Below are positions 17,447-26,555 of a DNA stretch of 64,000 bases, in pieces. How positions within the stretch are numbered: position 1 is the stretch's first letter; each line of letters starts with the position of its first letter. The position numbers and the translations under genes were made by a program. The notes under the pieces were generated by a model. That model was not told the DNA's origin, searched no databases, and worked only from the letters and a program-made list of their open reading frames with translations. This DNA comes from Larkinella soli (GTDB lineage: Bacteria > Bacteroidota > Bacteroidia > Cytophagales > Spirosomataceae), in contig NZ_QTJY01000002.1 of assembly GCF_003703975.1 (NCBI RefSeq), positions 744,001-808,000 on the forward strand, read 5' to 3'.

Positions 17447-18208
17447 TCAGCGTTCAAAGACGATAAACAACGAACTGCCGAAAGGCGTTCGGGGCAGCAG
17501 CTTTTCTTCCAGCCGAACCAGCCGATAGAGCGTTTCGTTGATAAAACTTCCCGGAAAATACACATCGGAAGCCGGTTTTTCCGGGGATTGCAGCCCCACC
17601 CGCAACTGCACCTTCTGCCACCAGCGGGCGGCCAGAATCAGGGGCGAAAGGACGAGGCTCCAGTAGGTCGACGATTCGAGACGAAGGCCGGCCGCCGGGG
17701 CCCACCGTTCGAAATCCGCCCGGACAAACCGCCGGAGGACGCCCACCGCCCGGTCGTGGGAGCCGCGAAAAAGGTCGAAAGCGTTGTTGTTGGAAATAAT
17801 TATGCCCGACGGGCCGATCCGGCGACCCAAGGCCGCCAGCAGGTGCTGAAGGTTCGGGTCATGAAAATAACAGAACACGTCGTTACAGATCACGGCGTCG
17901 AACTGCACCCCCGGCTGAAAATCGTCCAGCCGGTTCAGATCGATCAGCGGAACGTTCAGGCCCCGACGGCGGGCCAGCCGCACGGCATCTTCCGACCCGT
18001 CGACCCCCGTCAGGTCGGTGTACCCGTGCTCCTGAAGAAAAACGAGCATCCCGCCTGCTCCGCAGCCGGCATCCAGAATGCGGATGTCGGTGCGGTGGCC
18101 GAACCGACGGCGAAGTTCGGCGAGTACTTTCCCATGCAGAATCCGGTACCACCACAGCCGTTGCTCCAGCAGGAACATCTTTTCGTATTCTTCACTGAGT
18201 CCAATCAT
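17447..18208 (-). CDS. Class I SAM-dependent methyltransferase of a glycan cassette
   Basis: The 253-residue protein has the SAM motif ILDAGCGAGGMLVFL (about 44-58), an acidic VDGSEDAV turn and FDAVICNDVFCYF as post-motif. It is a soluble Rossmann methyltransferase of unknown acceptor. Its start overlaps the end of the GT2 gene by 17 bp, and the neighbouring genes make and transfer an amino sugar, so methylation of a sugar or lipid-linked glycan is the best guess. A C-terminal hydrophobic stretch near SLVLSPLILAARWW may touch the membrane. Confidence 0.8.
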   Translation of the reverse strand: MIGLSEEYEKMFLLEQRLWWYRILHGKVLAELRRRFGHRTDIRILDAGCGAGGMLVFLQEHGYTDLTGVDGSEDAVRLARRRGLNVPLIDLNRLDDFQPGVQFDAVICNDVFCYFHDPNLQHLLAALGRRIGPSGIIISNNNAFDLFRGSHDRAVGVLRRFVRADFERWAPAAGLRLESSTYWSLVLSPLILAARWWQKVQLRVGLQSPEKPASDVYFPGSFINETLYRLVRLEEKLLPRTPFGSSLFIVFER

Positions 18209-19142
18209 CGGTCAACGGTTCGGCCTGCCGGCTGAGCACTTCTTTTTTAACGACATAGGGCGGCAGCCCGCTCTGGGTCAGAAACAGTTTGCCGAGGTAT
18301 TCACTCATGATGCCGAGAAAGCTGCCCAGGAAGCCCGTGCAGAGCAGAAGCAGGCAGGCCAGCAGTTGCCCAACCGAAACCGCCCACCACCCGGCGAACC
18401 CGGCCAGCGCCAGCGCCAGCCCGGACCCCAGCCCCAGCGCCAGCAGTCCGAAACCGGCCGCCGTGAACACCCGCAGCGGCAGGGGCGAATAGCCGACCAG
18501 CACGTTGATGAACAGGGACAGGAGTTTGGAGAGCGTGTAGTTGGACGTTCCCTCCGCCCGGGGCTGGTGCGATACCTCCACGGCCCCGACATTCCGCGTA
18601 ACCCGGAAAATCAGCCCGTCGATGTAGGGGTACGGCCCCCGGTATCGGATGATTTCCCCGACCACATCCCGCCGGATCAGCTTGAAGCTGGAGAGATAAA
18701 GACCCTTCGGTTTGCCGAGCAGCCGGGTTGCCAGGGCGTTGGTCAGGCGGCTGCCGAGGTTCCGGAACCAGTGATGCCGTTTGTTCCGATAGTAGCTGTA
18801 AACCACTTCATACCGTCCTGCTTCCGCCGTCCGGACCAGCTTCCGGATTTCTTCGGGCGGGTTCTGGAAGTCGTCGTCGATGATCACCGCGTATTTTCCC
18901 CGGACGTAGTTCAGCCCGCACAGCACGGCGTTGAATTCGCCGAAATTTTTCCGGAGCGAGACGAAGGTTACATTGCCGTACTGCTCCGCCAGCCTCAGAC
19001 CGACGGCCTCGGAGCGATCCCGGCTGCCGTCGTTAACCAGAATCACCTCGAAGGGAATCGCTGCCAGGGCGGTCTGGAGACGGTCCACCAGCGAGGCCAG
19101 GGTGTTTTCGCTGTTGTATACCGGAATGACGATGGAAAGCAA
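18192..19142 (-). CDS. GT2 glycosyltransferase with two C-terminal membrane helices
   Basis: The 316-residue protein has an N-terminal GT-A domain (LSIVIPVYNSENTL, VNDGSRDRS, a VIIDDDFQNPPEEI metal-binding segment) and two membrane helices at about 228-254 and 262-290, as in GtrB/ArnC-type polyisoprenyl-phosphate glycosyltransferases. It probably loads a sugar on undecaprenyl phosphate at the inner membrane. The start appears to be TTG at 19142 (MLSIVIPVYN), 12 bp after the aminotransferase stop. The methyltransferase gene overlaps its 3' end. Confidence 0.88.
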   Translation of the reverse strand: MLSIVIPVYNSENTLASLVDRLQTALAAIPFEVILVNDGSRDRSEAVGLRLAEQYGNVTFVSLRKNFGEFNAVLCGLNYVRGKYAVIIDDDFQNPPEEIRKLVRTAEAGRYEVVYSYYRNKRHHWFRNLGSRLTNALATRLLGKPKGLYLSSFKLIRRDVVGEIIRYRGPYPYIDGLIFRVTRNVGAVEVSHQPRAEGTSNYTLSKLLSLFINVLVGYSPLPLRVFTAAGFGLLALGLGSGLALALAGFAGWWAVSVGQLLACLLLLCTGFLGSFLGIMSEYLGKLFLTQSGLPPYVVKKEVLSRQAEPLTDDWTQ

Positions 19143-19154
19143 GGCCGTAGGGAC

Positions 19155-20273
19155 TTAAGTGGTCGGAAAAGCATTCAGAGCGTCGATGATCCGGTCGACC
19201 TCCCCGTCGCGGAGGGCGGTATTCAGGGGGAGGCTGAACACTTCCCGGTGGATGCGTTCCGTCACCGGCAGGGAAAGATCACGCCAGTCGGCATACGCCT
19301 TCTGGTGGTGGGCCGGCACCGGATAATGAACGGCCGTCTGAATCCCCTTCTCACTCAGGTAATCCATGAGCCGTTCGCGATCCGCATGACGAACCACGAA
19401 GAGATGCCAGGCGTCCGATTCGAGCGTGTCGGCGGGCGGGAGGCTCAGGTCCGGGTGGGTGATTTCATTCAGATACCGGCGGGCCAGCTGCCTCCGGCGG
19501 TCGTTCTCGGCATCGACGAAGGGAAGTTTTTCGGCGAGGATGGCCGCCTGCATCTCATCCAGGCGGCTGTTCACTCCGATATAGTCGTTGACGTACTTGC
19601 GGCCCGAACCGTAATTGCGGAGGTATTCGATCCGGCGGGCCAGTTCGGGGTCGCTGGTCGTTACGGCACCGCCGTCCCCCAAAGCGCCCAGGTTTTTGCT
19701 CGGATAAAAGCTGAAACCGGCCGCATCGCCCAGATTTCCGGCCCTGCGCCCTTTGAATGATGCGCCATGGGCCTGGGCCGCATCCTCGATCACCTTCAGG
19801 CCGCATTCGGCGGCAACGGCACCGATGGCCTCCGCATCGCAGCATTTTCCGTACAGGTGAACGCACAGGATGGCCCGGGTCCGGTCCGTCACCGCCGTCC
19901 GGATGCGGGCCGGGTCGATGAGGTACGTCCGCAGGTCCGGCTCGACCAGCACCGGTTTCAGGCCGGCGTTGGAAATGGCCAGGATGGACGCGATGTAGGT
20001 GTTGGCCGGAACGATGATCTCACTTCCGGCCGGAAACTCCCAGGCCCTGAGAATGAGCGTGAGGGCATCGAGGCCATTGGCCACGCCGAGGCAATGGCGG
20101 GTTCCGCAGTAGGCGGCAAACCGTTCCTCGAACGACCGGAGTTCCTTTCCAAGAATATACCATCCCGACTGAACCACTCGCCCGACCGCCCGGTGGATGC
20201 GCTCCAGATGAGGCTCATTGACCCGGTGCAGGTCCAGGAAGGCAATGGCCGCAGCTTTGTCTGCCGCCGTCAT
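19155..20273 (-). CDS. DegT/DnrJ/EryC1/StrS-family sugar aminotransferase (FdtB-like)
   Basis: The 372-residue PLP enzyme has the nucleotide-sugar aminotransferase layout: [46 protein letters not shown] and the PLP-lysine in [17 protein letters not shown]. Together with the FdtA-like isomerase directly upstream, the likely reaction is transamination at C3 of a dTDP-3-keto-6-deoxyhexose, giving a Fuc3N- or Qui3N-type sugar. Start at ATG 20273, whose ATGA overlaps the fdtA stop codon, indicates coupled translation; the open frame upstream to 20468 is antisense-like and unlikely to be used. Confidence 0.9.
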   Translation of the reverse strand: MTAADKAAAIAFLDLHRVNEPHLERIHRAVGRVVQSGWYILGKELRSFEERFAAYCGTRHCLGVANGLDALTLILRAWEFPAGSEIIVPANTYIASILAISNAGLKPVLVEPDLRTYLIDPARIRTAVTDRTRAILCVHLYGKCCDAEAIGAVAAECGLKVIEDAAQAHGASFKGRRAGNLGDAAGFSFYPSKNLGALGDGGAVTTSDPELARRIEYLRNYGSGRKYVNDYIGVNSRLDEMQAAILAEKLPFVDAENDRRRQLARRYLNEITHPDLSLPPADTLESDAWHLFVVRHADRERLMDYLSEKGIQTAVHYPVPAHHQKAYADWRDLSLPVTERIHREVFSLPLNTALRDGEVDRIIDALNAFPTT

Positions 20274-20647
20274 ACCGCTACCGTTTCGTATTTCTCGTAG
20301 ATATAATCGGCTTTGTCGTAATATTCGTTGGAAAGAACAAGCAATATTGCTCCTTTTGTAAATTGATCCATGGTGTGCCAGTCTTTCGGTTCTACGATCA
20401 GGCACTTCCGGGGATTGTCCAGGACGTAATATTGTTCGGTGTTTCCGTCGTTGATGTACACCCGGCAACTGCCGTTCAGGCAGACCAGCGCGTGAGCGGC
20501 CTTATAATGCCGATGGCCCGCCCTAAGGGAGTTTTCGGCTTCATAGATGAAGAAAACTCGTTTGATAGGACCGGGCAGTATCTTTTCAAATACCGTCAGA
20601 TTGCCGGTATCTGAACCGAAAGTACTTAGTTCAAGAAGTCGAGCCAT
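20270..20647 (-). CDS. dTDP-4-oxo-6-deoxyhexose 3,4-ketoisomerase (FdtA/QdtA-type cupin)
   Basis: The 125-residue single cupin matches the WxcM-like/FdtA family. Visible elements are the [16 protein letters not shown] metal-site strand, [17 protein letters not shown] and the [11 protein letters not shown] segment. FdtA moves the keto group of dTDP-4-keto-6-deoxyglucose from C4 to C3, preparing it for the aminotransferase whose gene overlaps its stop. Whether the product is the gluco or galacto form cannot be told from sequence alone. Start at ATG 20647 ([10 protein letters not shown]). The promoter region contains a 26-bp palindrome. It is the first gene of a minus-strand run to ribE and beyond. 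Confidence 0.88.
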   Translation of the reverse strand: MARLLELSTFGSDTGNLTVFEKILPGPIKRVFFIYEAENSLRAGHRHYKAAHALVCLNGSCRVYINDGNTEQYYVLDNPRKCLIVEPKDWHTMDQFTKGAILLVLSNEYYDKADYIYEKYETVAV

Positions 20648-20684
20648 GTAAGTGCCGTAGGTAAGGGAATAGGGTGGAAAAATA

Positions 20685-20710
20685 CGGATAAATTTTGTAA
20701 AATTTATCCG
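20685..20710. promoter_or_regulatory. Perfect 26-bp palindrome upstream of the fdtA-like gene
   Basis: Arms CGGATAAATTTT and AAAATTTATCCG are separated by GT. The site ends 38 bp before the fdtA ATG, and on the minus strand a TATTTTTC sequence, near the TAnnTTTG consensus, lies just downstream of it. The position suits an operator for a dimeric regulator covering the -33 region. A transcribed hairpin is possible but the A/T-rich stem would be weak. Confidence 0.5.
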
Positions 20711-20873
20711 CCTGAAAATTTTTACATCCGGACCAAAATCGTGGCTCAGACCGGCTGGACACGAAAGGGACCTTAGAATCAAGTGGATAAAAAACTGTAC
20801 AAAACCATATTCTCCTTTTCCTTAAAGCAAGACTTCCGGGATGATTTACTGAGTATTTTTTCATTATACCGCT

Positions 20874-21503
20874 ATGTTTCGTAACCGCTTTTTTATGGTC
20901 GGGCTGTTCATGGTTGCTCTGGCGATCATCTACTTCTCCTTTTTCGATTCCGGCAATACCGCCGTTCCCGAGACGGTCGACCCGGAAAGTTACCGCCGGC
21001 AGATGGCCGAAAAACGCAAAAAGAAGGACGAGTTTTTCCGAACCGGCAGCGAATCCCCCTTTCCCGACAAGGCCGCCGTCAAAGACCTGATTTACTTTAA
21101 CCCCGACCCCGCCTGGCGGGTGACGGCCCGCCTGGAACCGTTTGCCGACAAGACTCAGAAACTGGTCGTACCGTTGACCGACGGCAGTGAAGAGGTGTAT
21201 GAAAAATTTGCGCACGCGGTTTTCAGCCTCGACGGCCAGGCCTGCCGCCTGCTGGTCCTGAAACACGACAAGACGCTCTCCATCCTGTTCAAGGACGCCA
21301 CCAACGGCCGGGAGACCTACGGCGGGGGCCGCTACATCGACCTGGAAGTGGATGATGCACAGGACAATCGGCTGGTCATCGATTTCAACGAAGCCTACAA
21401 CCCCTACTGCGCCTACAACCACGAGTATGCCTGCCCCCTCCCACCGGCGGAAAACAAGCTGACGGTCGCCGTTCGGGCGGGCGAAAAGTACCGGGAACCG
21501 TAG
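20874..21503 (+). CDS. DUF1684 domain protein with N-terminal membrane anchor
   Basis: The 209 residues start with a hydrophobic anchor (FFMVGLFMVALAIIYFSF, about 6-23), then a basic stretch and a DUF1684 domain: LIYFNPDPAWRVTARLEPF, FKDATNGRETYGGGRYIDLE, and the closing DFNEAYNPYCAYNHEYACPLP, the most conserved part of the family. The function of the family is unknown. It is divergent from the glycan operon and precedes pheT, which has its own promoter. Confidence 0.88.
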   Translation: MFRNRFFMVGLFMVALAIIYFSFFDSGNTAVPETVDPESYRRQMAEKRKKKDEFFRTGSESPFPDKAAVKDLIYFNPDPAWRVTARLEPFADKTQKLVVPLTDGSEEVYEKFAHAVFSLDGQACRLLVLKHDKTLSILFKDATNGRETYGGGRYIDLEVDDAQDNRLVIDFNEAYNPYCAYNHEYACPLPPAENKLTVAVRAGEKYREP

Positions 21504-21546
21504 GGCGTACCGGCCACGATCTGCTGAGACTGCCAACTATTTCTCT

Positions 21547-21554
21547 TATCTTTG
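21547..21554 (+). promoter_or_regulatory. Candidate -7 box of the pheT operon
   Basis: TATCTTTG fits TAnnTTTG and lies 21 bp before the pheT ATG, predicting a short leader of about 15 nt. The -33 region is not clear. Confidence 0.4.
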
Positions 21555-21575
21555 CAATCCATTTTCAGTTGAAGT

Positions 21576-23990
21576 ATGAAGATTTCCTATCAGTGGCTTA
21601 ATCAGTTGATTACCCTGCCCGAAGCCCCGGAAGAGGTCGGAAAGATCCTGACCGGCACGGGGCTGGAGGTGGAGGGAATTTCCAGAATAGAAACGATTCC
21701 GGGCGGTCTGGAGGGGGTGGTCATCGGCGAAGTGCTCACCTGTGAAAAGCATCCGGATGCCGATAAACTTAGTCTGACGACCGTCGATGCAGGCCAGGAA
21801 GCGCCCCTGTCGATCGTCTGCGGAGCGCCGAATGTCCGCGCCGGTCAGAAAGTGGTGGTCGCGCTGGTGGGGGCCACCCTGCACCCGACGAGCGGAGAGT
21901 CTTTCGTCATCAAAAAAGCTAAAATCCGGGGGGCGGCTTCCGAAGGTATGATCTGCGCCGAGGATGAAATCGGGCTGGGGACTTCCCACGCCGGCGTCAT
22001 GGTGCTGGATACCGACCTGCCCAACGGCACCCCGGCCGTGAAATATTTCGGGCTGGAAGCCGATTACCAGATCGAGATCGGTCTGACGCCCAACCGGGCC
22101 GATGCGGCTTCGCACCTCGGCGTTGCCCGGGACCTGAAGGCGGTGCTGAACCGCCCGGTCCAGTGGCCTTCCCTGGAGGCTTTCCGGGTCGATAACCGGA
22201 ATCTGCCGATCGGGGTGGTGGTGGAAAACCCGGAAGCCGCGCCCCGCTATACCGGTCTGACCATCGACGGACTGACGGTCGGCGAATCGCCCGACTGGCT
22301 GAAACGGCGGCTGAGGGCCATCGGCCTGAACCCGATCAACAACGTGGTGGACGTCACTAATTACGTCCTGCACGAACTCGGTCAGCCCCTGCACGCTTTC
22401 GACGCCGACTGGATTACGGGCGAAACGGTCGTGGTGCGGACGGTTGCGGAAGGAACGCCCTTCGTGACCCTCGACGGGGTCGAACGTAAACTCGCGGCCA
22501 CGGATCTGATGATCTGCAATGCCGAAGAACCCATGTGCATCGGCGGAGTGTTCGGCGGGGCCAGTTCCGGCGTCACCAGGCAGACCACCCGTATTTTTCT
22601 GGAATCGGCCTGCTTCAACCCCGCCTGGATTCGCCGGACGGCGCAGCATCACGGTCTGAAAACCGATGCCTCCTTCCGGTTCGAGCGCGGCACGGACCCC
22701 AACCTGCCGGTGGTCGCCCTGAAACGGGCCGCCCTGCTGATTCAGGAAGTGGCCGGCGGCACGGTCAGTTCGGACATCGTCGATCTTTATCCGGACCCGA
22801 TCGGCGACCGCAGCGTTCCGGTTCGGTATAAGAATGTGGACCGGCTGATCGGTATCCGTATCGAACGGGCGGAGATCACCCGGATTCTGGAAAGCCTGGA
22901 CATCCGGGTTTCGGACGCGACCGACGACGGCTTTACGGCCCTGGTTCCGCCCTATCGGGTCGATGTGGAACGGGAGGCCGACGTAATCGAGGAAATCCTC
23001 CGGATTTACGGACTCGACAATGTCCCCCTCTCCGACCATCTGGCCTCGGACTTTCTTTCCGAATTTCCGGAAACCGATCCCGACCGGTTGCAGGAGCGGG
23101 TCAGTCAGCTGCTGGCCGCGGGCGGATTCTTCGAGACCCTGACCAACTCGCTGACGCGCCCGGCCTACCATGAGGCCATCCGCCCGACGCTCCCGAACGC
23201 GGACGTTCAGTTGCTGAACCCGCTGAGCGAGGAGTTGTCGGTGATGCGGCAGACGCTGTTGTTCTCGGGTCTGGAAACGCTGGTCTACAACCTGAACCGC
23301 CGGCAGAAAGACCTGAAGATTTTCGAGTTCGGCAAGTCGTACGGCCGGCAGGGCGAACGGTTCATCGAACGGCGGCATCTGGGTCTCTGGATGACGGGGA
23401 ACGTACAGTCGGAAAGCTGGTTTGGAAAAAGCGAGCCGGTTACTTACCACGACCTGGCCGGGGCGGTGCAGCGGATCCTGACTTCAATGCGGGTGAAACC
23501 GACTGAGAGCCAGCCGGCTGACCCGGCCTTATTCCAGTATGGCTTAATCCTGTCGGTGAATAAGAAGCCGGTGGTGACGCTCGGGCTCGTCAGACGGAAT
23601 CTGGCCCGACTGGTGGAACTGAAACAGCCGGTCTTCTTTGCCGACTTCGACTGGCAGTATCTGCTCCGGCTTTACAACGGCAAGGTAGAATTTGCGGAAG
23701 TGCCGCGGTTCCCCGAGGTGCGTCGCGATCTGTCGCTGGTGCTGGACCGTACCGTCAGCTACGAGCAGATCAGCCGGCTGGCCTACCAGACCGAGCGAAA
23801 ACTACTGCGCGATCTGAACGTGTTCGACGTGTATGAAGGAGAAAATCTGGGCGCGGGTAAAAAATCCTACTCCGTAAGTTTTACCTTGCAGGACCCCGGC
23901 CAGACGCTCAACGACACGGTGATCGACAAAACGATGAACCGGCTCATGTCGGCTTTCGAGCGCGAGCTGGGGGCGGTTATCCGCAAGTGA
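21576..23990 (+). CDS. pheT: Phenylalanine-tRNA ligase beta subunit
   Basis: PheT is the tRNA-binding and editing subunit of the alpha2beta2 synthetase. The 804 residues show the N-terminal tRNA-binding OB domain (EVLTCEKHPDADKLSLTTVD), B3/B4 editing domain (GLTPNRADAASHLGVARDL; NPINNVVDVTNYVLHELGQP), B5, the catalytic-like core and the C-terminal anticodon-binding (FDX-ACB) domain (FPEVRRDLSLVLDRTVSYEQI). Size is normal. pheS is not in the window, so the two subunits are encoded apart. A run of cell-division genes follows on the same strand. Confidence 0.97.
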   Translation: MKISYQWLNQLITLPEAPEEVGKILTGTGLEVEGISRIETIPGGLEGVVIGEVLTCEKHPDADKLSLTTVDAGQEAPLSIVCGAPNVRAGQKVVVALVGATLHPTSGESFVIKKAKIRGAASEGMICAEDEIGLGTSHAGVMVLDTDLPNGTPAVKYFGLEADYQIEIGLTPNRADAASHLGVARDLKAVLNRPVQWPSLEAFRVDNRNLPIGVVVENPEAAPRYTGLTIDGLTVGESPDWLKRRLRAIGLNPINNVVDVTNYVLHELGQPLHAFDADWITGETVVVRTVAEGTPFVTLDGVERKLAATDLMICNAEEPMCIGGVFGGASSGVTRQTTRIFLESACFNPAWIRRTAQHHGLKTDASFRFERGTDPNLPVVALKRAALLIQEVAGGTVSSDIVDLYPDPIGDRSVPVRYKNVDRLIGIRIERAEITRILESLDIRVSDATDDGFTALVPPYRVDVEREADVIEEILRIYGLDNVPLSDHLASDFLSEFPETDPDRLQERVSQLLAAGGFFETLTNSLTRPAYHEAIRPTLPNADVQLLNPLSEELSVMRQTLLFSGLETLVYNLNRRQKDLKIFEFGKSYGRQGERFIERRHLGLWMTGNVQSESWFGKSEPVTYHDLAGAVQRILTSMRVKPTESQPADPALFQYGLILSVNKKPVVTLGLVRRNLARLVELKQPVFFADFDWQYLLRLYNGKVEFAEVPRFPEVRRDLSLVLDRTVSYEQISRLAYQTERKLLRDLNVFDVYEGENLGAGKKSYSVSFTLQDPGQTLNDTVIDKTMNRLMSAFERELGAVIRK

Positions 23991-24043
23991 CAGAAAAAGG
24001 TAACGGCTGAAGGCCTGTTCCTTACCGGTTAATCAAAAGATCC

Positions 24044-24403
24044 ATGAACAACGCATCGCCGTTATTCCTGCAGTTGGACACCCTCGAAAAGAAGGTGACC
24101 CGGTTGGTCGATGCGATCAATGCGGCCCGGCAGCGTATTCGGGATCTTGAAATCGAAAAAAACGCCCTCGAAAGGGAGAAAGCCGGCCTCGCCGATCAGG
24201 TTGCCAAACAACAGAATCAGATCCGGCAACTGGAGAAAATAGCCGCCAATTCCTCGAAGGGGTTTTCTAAGTCAACTAATTTTGCTAAGATTGTAAACAA
24301 CAATCGCAATGACGCAGAGGCTACTGCCGAATTGAAGCAACAGCTCACGGCCTACATCGACGAACTGGATCGGTGTATCGCCTATTTGAGTGACTTGTCA
24401 TAA
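24044..24403 (+). CDS. Coiled-coil protein next to zapA (possible divisome partner)
   Basis: The 119-residue protein is nearly all helix. A heptad-rich coiled coil covers about residues 8-66 (LEKKVTRLVDAINAARQRI, then EKNALEREKAGLADQVAKQQ), followed by a polar FSKSTNFAKIVNNN patch and a second short helix with a DELDRCIAYLS end. No signal or membrane segment. It lies directly upstream of zapA, and ZapB and similar coiled coils link ZapA to other divisome parts, so a division role is suggested by context only. I believe the same gene pair recurs in other Bacteroidota. Confidence 0.75.
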   Translation: MNNASPLFLQLDTLEKKVTRLVDAINAARQRIRDLEIEKNALEREKAGLADQVAKQQNQIRQLEKIAANSSKGFSKSTNFAKIVNNNRNDAEATAELKQQLTAYIDELDRCIAYLSDLS

Positions 24404-24467
24404 ATACCCGCCGACCACCGGAAACGCCTTTGAAAGCGAACGGGAGTCGGTTAGACAAGCTGTACGG

Positions 24468-24761
24468 ATGGAAGAGTTTTTGTCCATACATATCCGAATT
24501 GCAGGCCGGAACTACCCGGTTACCGTTCATCCTGACCAGGAGGCAGTAACCCGGGACGCAGGTCGTTTCGTGAACGAACGACTACAGGAAGAGCAAAAAA
24601 GGAAGAAAAAACGGGACGATCAGGACATTCTGGCGGAAACCGCCGTTCTGAGTACCGTAGGATTGCTGACCGAACGCAACGAGAAAAGGGCCTTGCAGGA
24701 GAAGTTGACGCAACGGATTACTCGTTTGCACGAACTGATCGACTCAGTGCTGACGACCTGA
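24468..24761 (+). CDS. zapA: Cell division protein ZapA
   Basis: ZapA binds FtsZ and bundles protofilaments at the division ring. The 97-residue product from ATG 24468 (MEEFLSIHIRIAGRNYPVTV) has the N-terminal FtsZ-binding beta region and a C-terminal long helix (EKRALQEKLTQRITRLHELI). An upstream in-frame ATG at 24390 overlaps the previous gene and would add 26 unrelated residues. It lies between the coiled-coil gene and rny. Confidence 0.88.
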   Translation: MEEFLSIHIRIAGRNYPVTVHPDQEAVTRDAGRFVNERLQEEQKRKKKRDDQDILAETAVLSTVGLLTERNEKRALQEKLTQRITRLHELIDSVLTT

Positions 24762-24781
24762 AACCGGACCGTCGGCTGATT

Positions 24782-24886
24782 CGTTTATCACCTTCCCCCG
24801 TACATTGTTCCGACCCATCCGAGGTCGGAGTGCTTCATTTTCCGGCCAGGTAGAGTCTGTGGGTAACTATATGTTTCACACAAACG
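24782..24886 (+). ncRNA. Possible structured RNA between zapA and rny (6S-like candidate)
   Basis: In the 134-bp gap a 7-bp hairpin is perfect (TCCGACC, loop CATCCGA, GGTCGGA; 24809-24829). Outer pairing is possible between CGTTT (24782-24786) and AAACG (24882-24886), with CCCC opposite GGG inside, giving a long hairpin with open centre. 6S RNA has this overall shape, and ssrS lies next to zapA in gammaproteobacteria. A Bacteroidota 6S form of about 110 nt is also known in Rfam (6S-Flavo). This is a context-driven guess; the gap may just hold the rny leader. Confidence 0.35.
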
Positions 24887-24895
24887 TCTACGGAC

Positions 24896-26464
24896 ATGGA
24901 AATTAATTTCTGGGTAATGCTCCTGTCGGACCTGATCGCCGTGGCGGTTGGGATCTACATCGGCAGGAAGCTCCTAAGCCGCCTGTTTTCCCAACGTGAA
25001 AGGGATGCAGAACTGAGAGCGGCCGAAATCATTAAAAACGCCGAGCAAACGGCTGAAAATATTAAAAAAGACCGCATTCTTGAAGCGAAAGAAAAGTACC
25101 TTAAACTGAAGGCCGAATTTGAAGAGGATACCAACCGAAAGAAGAACATCCTGATTACCAACGAGAACAAGCTTAAACAGCGGGAACAGCAACTCCAGCA
25201 GCAGGCCGACCAGTATAAACGCCGGGAATCCGAACTCGATCAACAGAAGCAGCAGCTGCACCAGCAGCAGGAAACGCTCAATAAACGCCGGGAAGAAGCC
25301 GAGCGGATGCACCTGCAGCAGGTGGAAGCGCTGGAGAAAATTGCCGGTCTGACCGCTGAACAGGCCCGCGAACAGCTGGTCGACGCCCTGAAGGCCGAAG
25401 CCGAATCCCGGGCCTCCTCCTACGTCAAGGGCATCGTCGAAGAAGCCAAACTGACCGCCACCAAAGAAGCGAAGAAGGTCGTCATCGAAACCATCCAGCG
25501 GACGGCCACCGAACACGCCATCGAAAACTGCGTTTCGGTATTTAATATCGAAAGCGACGACATCAAGGGGAAAGTGATCGGCCGCGAGGGCCGCAACATC
25601 CGGGCGCTCGAAGCCGCCACGGGGGTTGAAATCATCGTCGACGACACGCCGGAAGCCATCATCATTTCCGGGTTCGATCCCGTCCGGCGCGAAATTGCCC
25701 GGCTGTCGCTGCACCGGCTGGTTCAGGACGGCCGGATTCACCCCGCCCGGATCGAGGAAATCGTGGCCAAAACCCGGAAGAACATTGAAGACGAGATCGT
25801 CGAAATCGGCGAACGCACCGTCATCGACCTGGGCATCCATGGGCTCCACCCCGAACTGATCAAAATGATCGGCCGGATGCGGTTCCGCTCCAGCTACGGC
25901 CAGAACCTGCTGCAGCACTCCCGCGAGGTCGCCAAACTCTGCGCCACCATGGCCGCCGAACTCGGCCTGAACGCCAAACTGGCCAAACGCGCCGGCCTGC
26001 TGCACGACATCGGAAAAGTATGGCCCGAAGAGGCTGAACTACCGCACGCCATCCTGGGCATGGAACTGGCGAAGAAGTACAAGGAACACCCGGAAGTCTG
26101 CAACGCCATCGGCGCCCACCACGACGAGATCGAGATGACCACCCTCATCTCCCCCATCGTGCAGGTCTGCGACGCCGTTTCCGGTTCGCGCCCGGGCGCC
26201 CGTCGTGAAATGATGGAGTCCTACATCAAGCGGCTGAAAGAACTGGAAGAACTGGCGATGAACTTCCAGGGCGTCACCAAATGCTACGCCATCCAGGCGG
26301 GCCGCGAACTGCGGGTCATGGTCGATGCCGACAACGTCACCGACGAAAAAGCCAACACGCTCTCGTTTGATATTTCCCAGAAAATCGAGAAGGAGATGCA
26401 GTATCCCGGCCAGATCAAAGTGACCGTAATCCGGGAGATGCGCTCCGTTGCGTACGCGAAATAA
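24896..26464 (+). CDS. rny: Ribonuclease Y
   Basis: This membrane-bound endoribonuclease starts mRNA decay. The 522 residues show an N-terminal membrane helix ([19 protein letters not shown], about 4-22), a very long Glu/Gln/Lys coiled coil (about 30-200), a KH domain ([33 protein letters not shown]) and an HD domain with GLLHDIGK and AIGAHHDE metal ligands. The length is standard. It ends just before a long perfect hairpin that probably stops transcription toward the convergent membrane-protein gene. Confidence 0.97.
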   Translation: MEINFWVMLLSDLIAVAVGIYIGRKLLSRLFSQRERDAELRAAEIIKNAEQTAENIKKDRILEAKEKYLKLKAEFEEDTNRKKNILITNENKLKQREQQLQQQADQYKRRESELDQQKQQLHQQQETLNKRREEAERMHLQQVEALEKIAGLTAEQAREQLVDALKAEAESRASSYVKGIVEEAKLTATKEAKKVVIETIQRTATEHAIENCVSVFNIESDDIKGKVIGREGRNIRALEAATGVEIIVDDTPEAIIISGFDPVRREIARLSLHRLVQDGRIHPARIEEIVAKTRKNIEDEIVEIGERTVIDLGIHGLHPELIKMIGRMRFRSSYGQNLLQHSREVAKLCATMAAELGLNAKLAKRAGLLHDIGKVWPEEAELPHAILGMELAKKYKEHPEVCNAIGAHHDEIEMTTLISPIVQVCDAVSGSRPGARREMMESYIKRLKELEELAMNFQGVTKCYAIQAGRELRVMVDADNVTDEKANTLSFDISQKIEKEMQYPGQIKVTVIREMRSVAYAK

Positions 26465-26469
26465 GTTTA

Positions 26470-26548
26470 GGAGTTAAAGAGTGGAGGGGTTGGGGAGTTA
26501 GCTCTGCATAGCAAAGCCGACTCCCCAACCCCTCCACTCTTTAACTCC
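26470..26548. repeat. Perfect inverted repeat of the AACTCCCCAACCCC family
   Basis: Two 29-base arms (left GGAGTTAAAGAG to GGGGAGT, 26470-26498; right 26520-26548) are exact reverse complements with a 21-base spacer. The element sits between the convergent rny and TMTC-like genes, and its outer flank includes the stop codon of the latter. It is related to the decayed repeat at 7507-7677 and probably serves as a strong bidirectional terminator. Confidence 0.9.
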
Positions 26549-26555
26549 CCAACTC

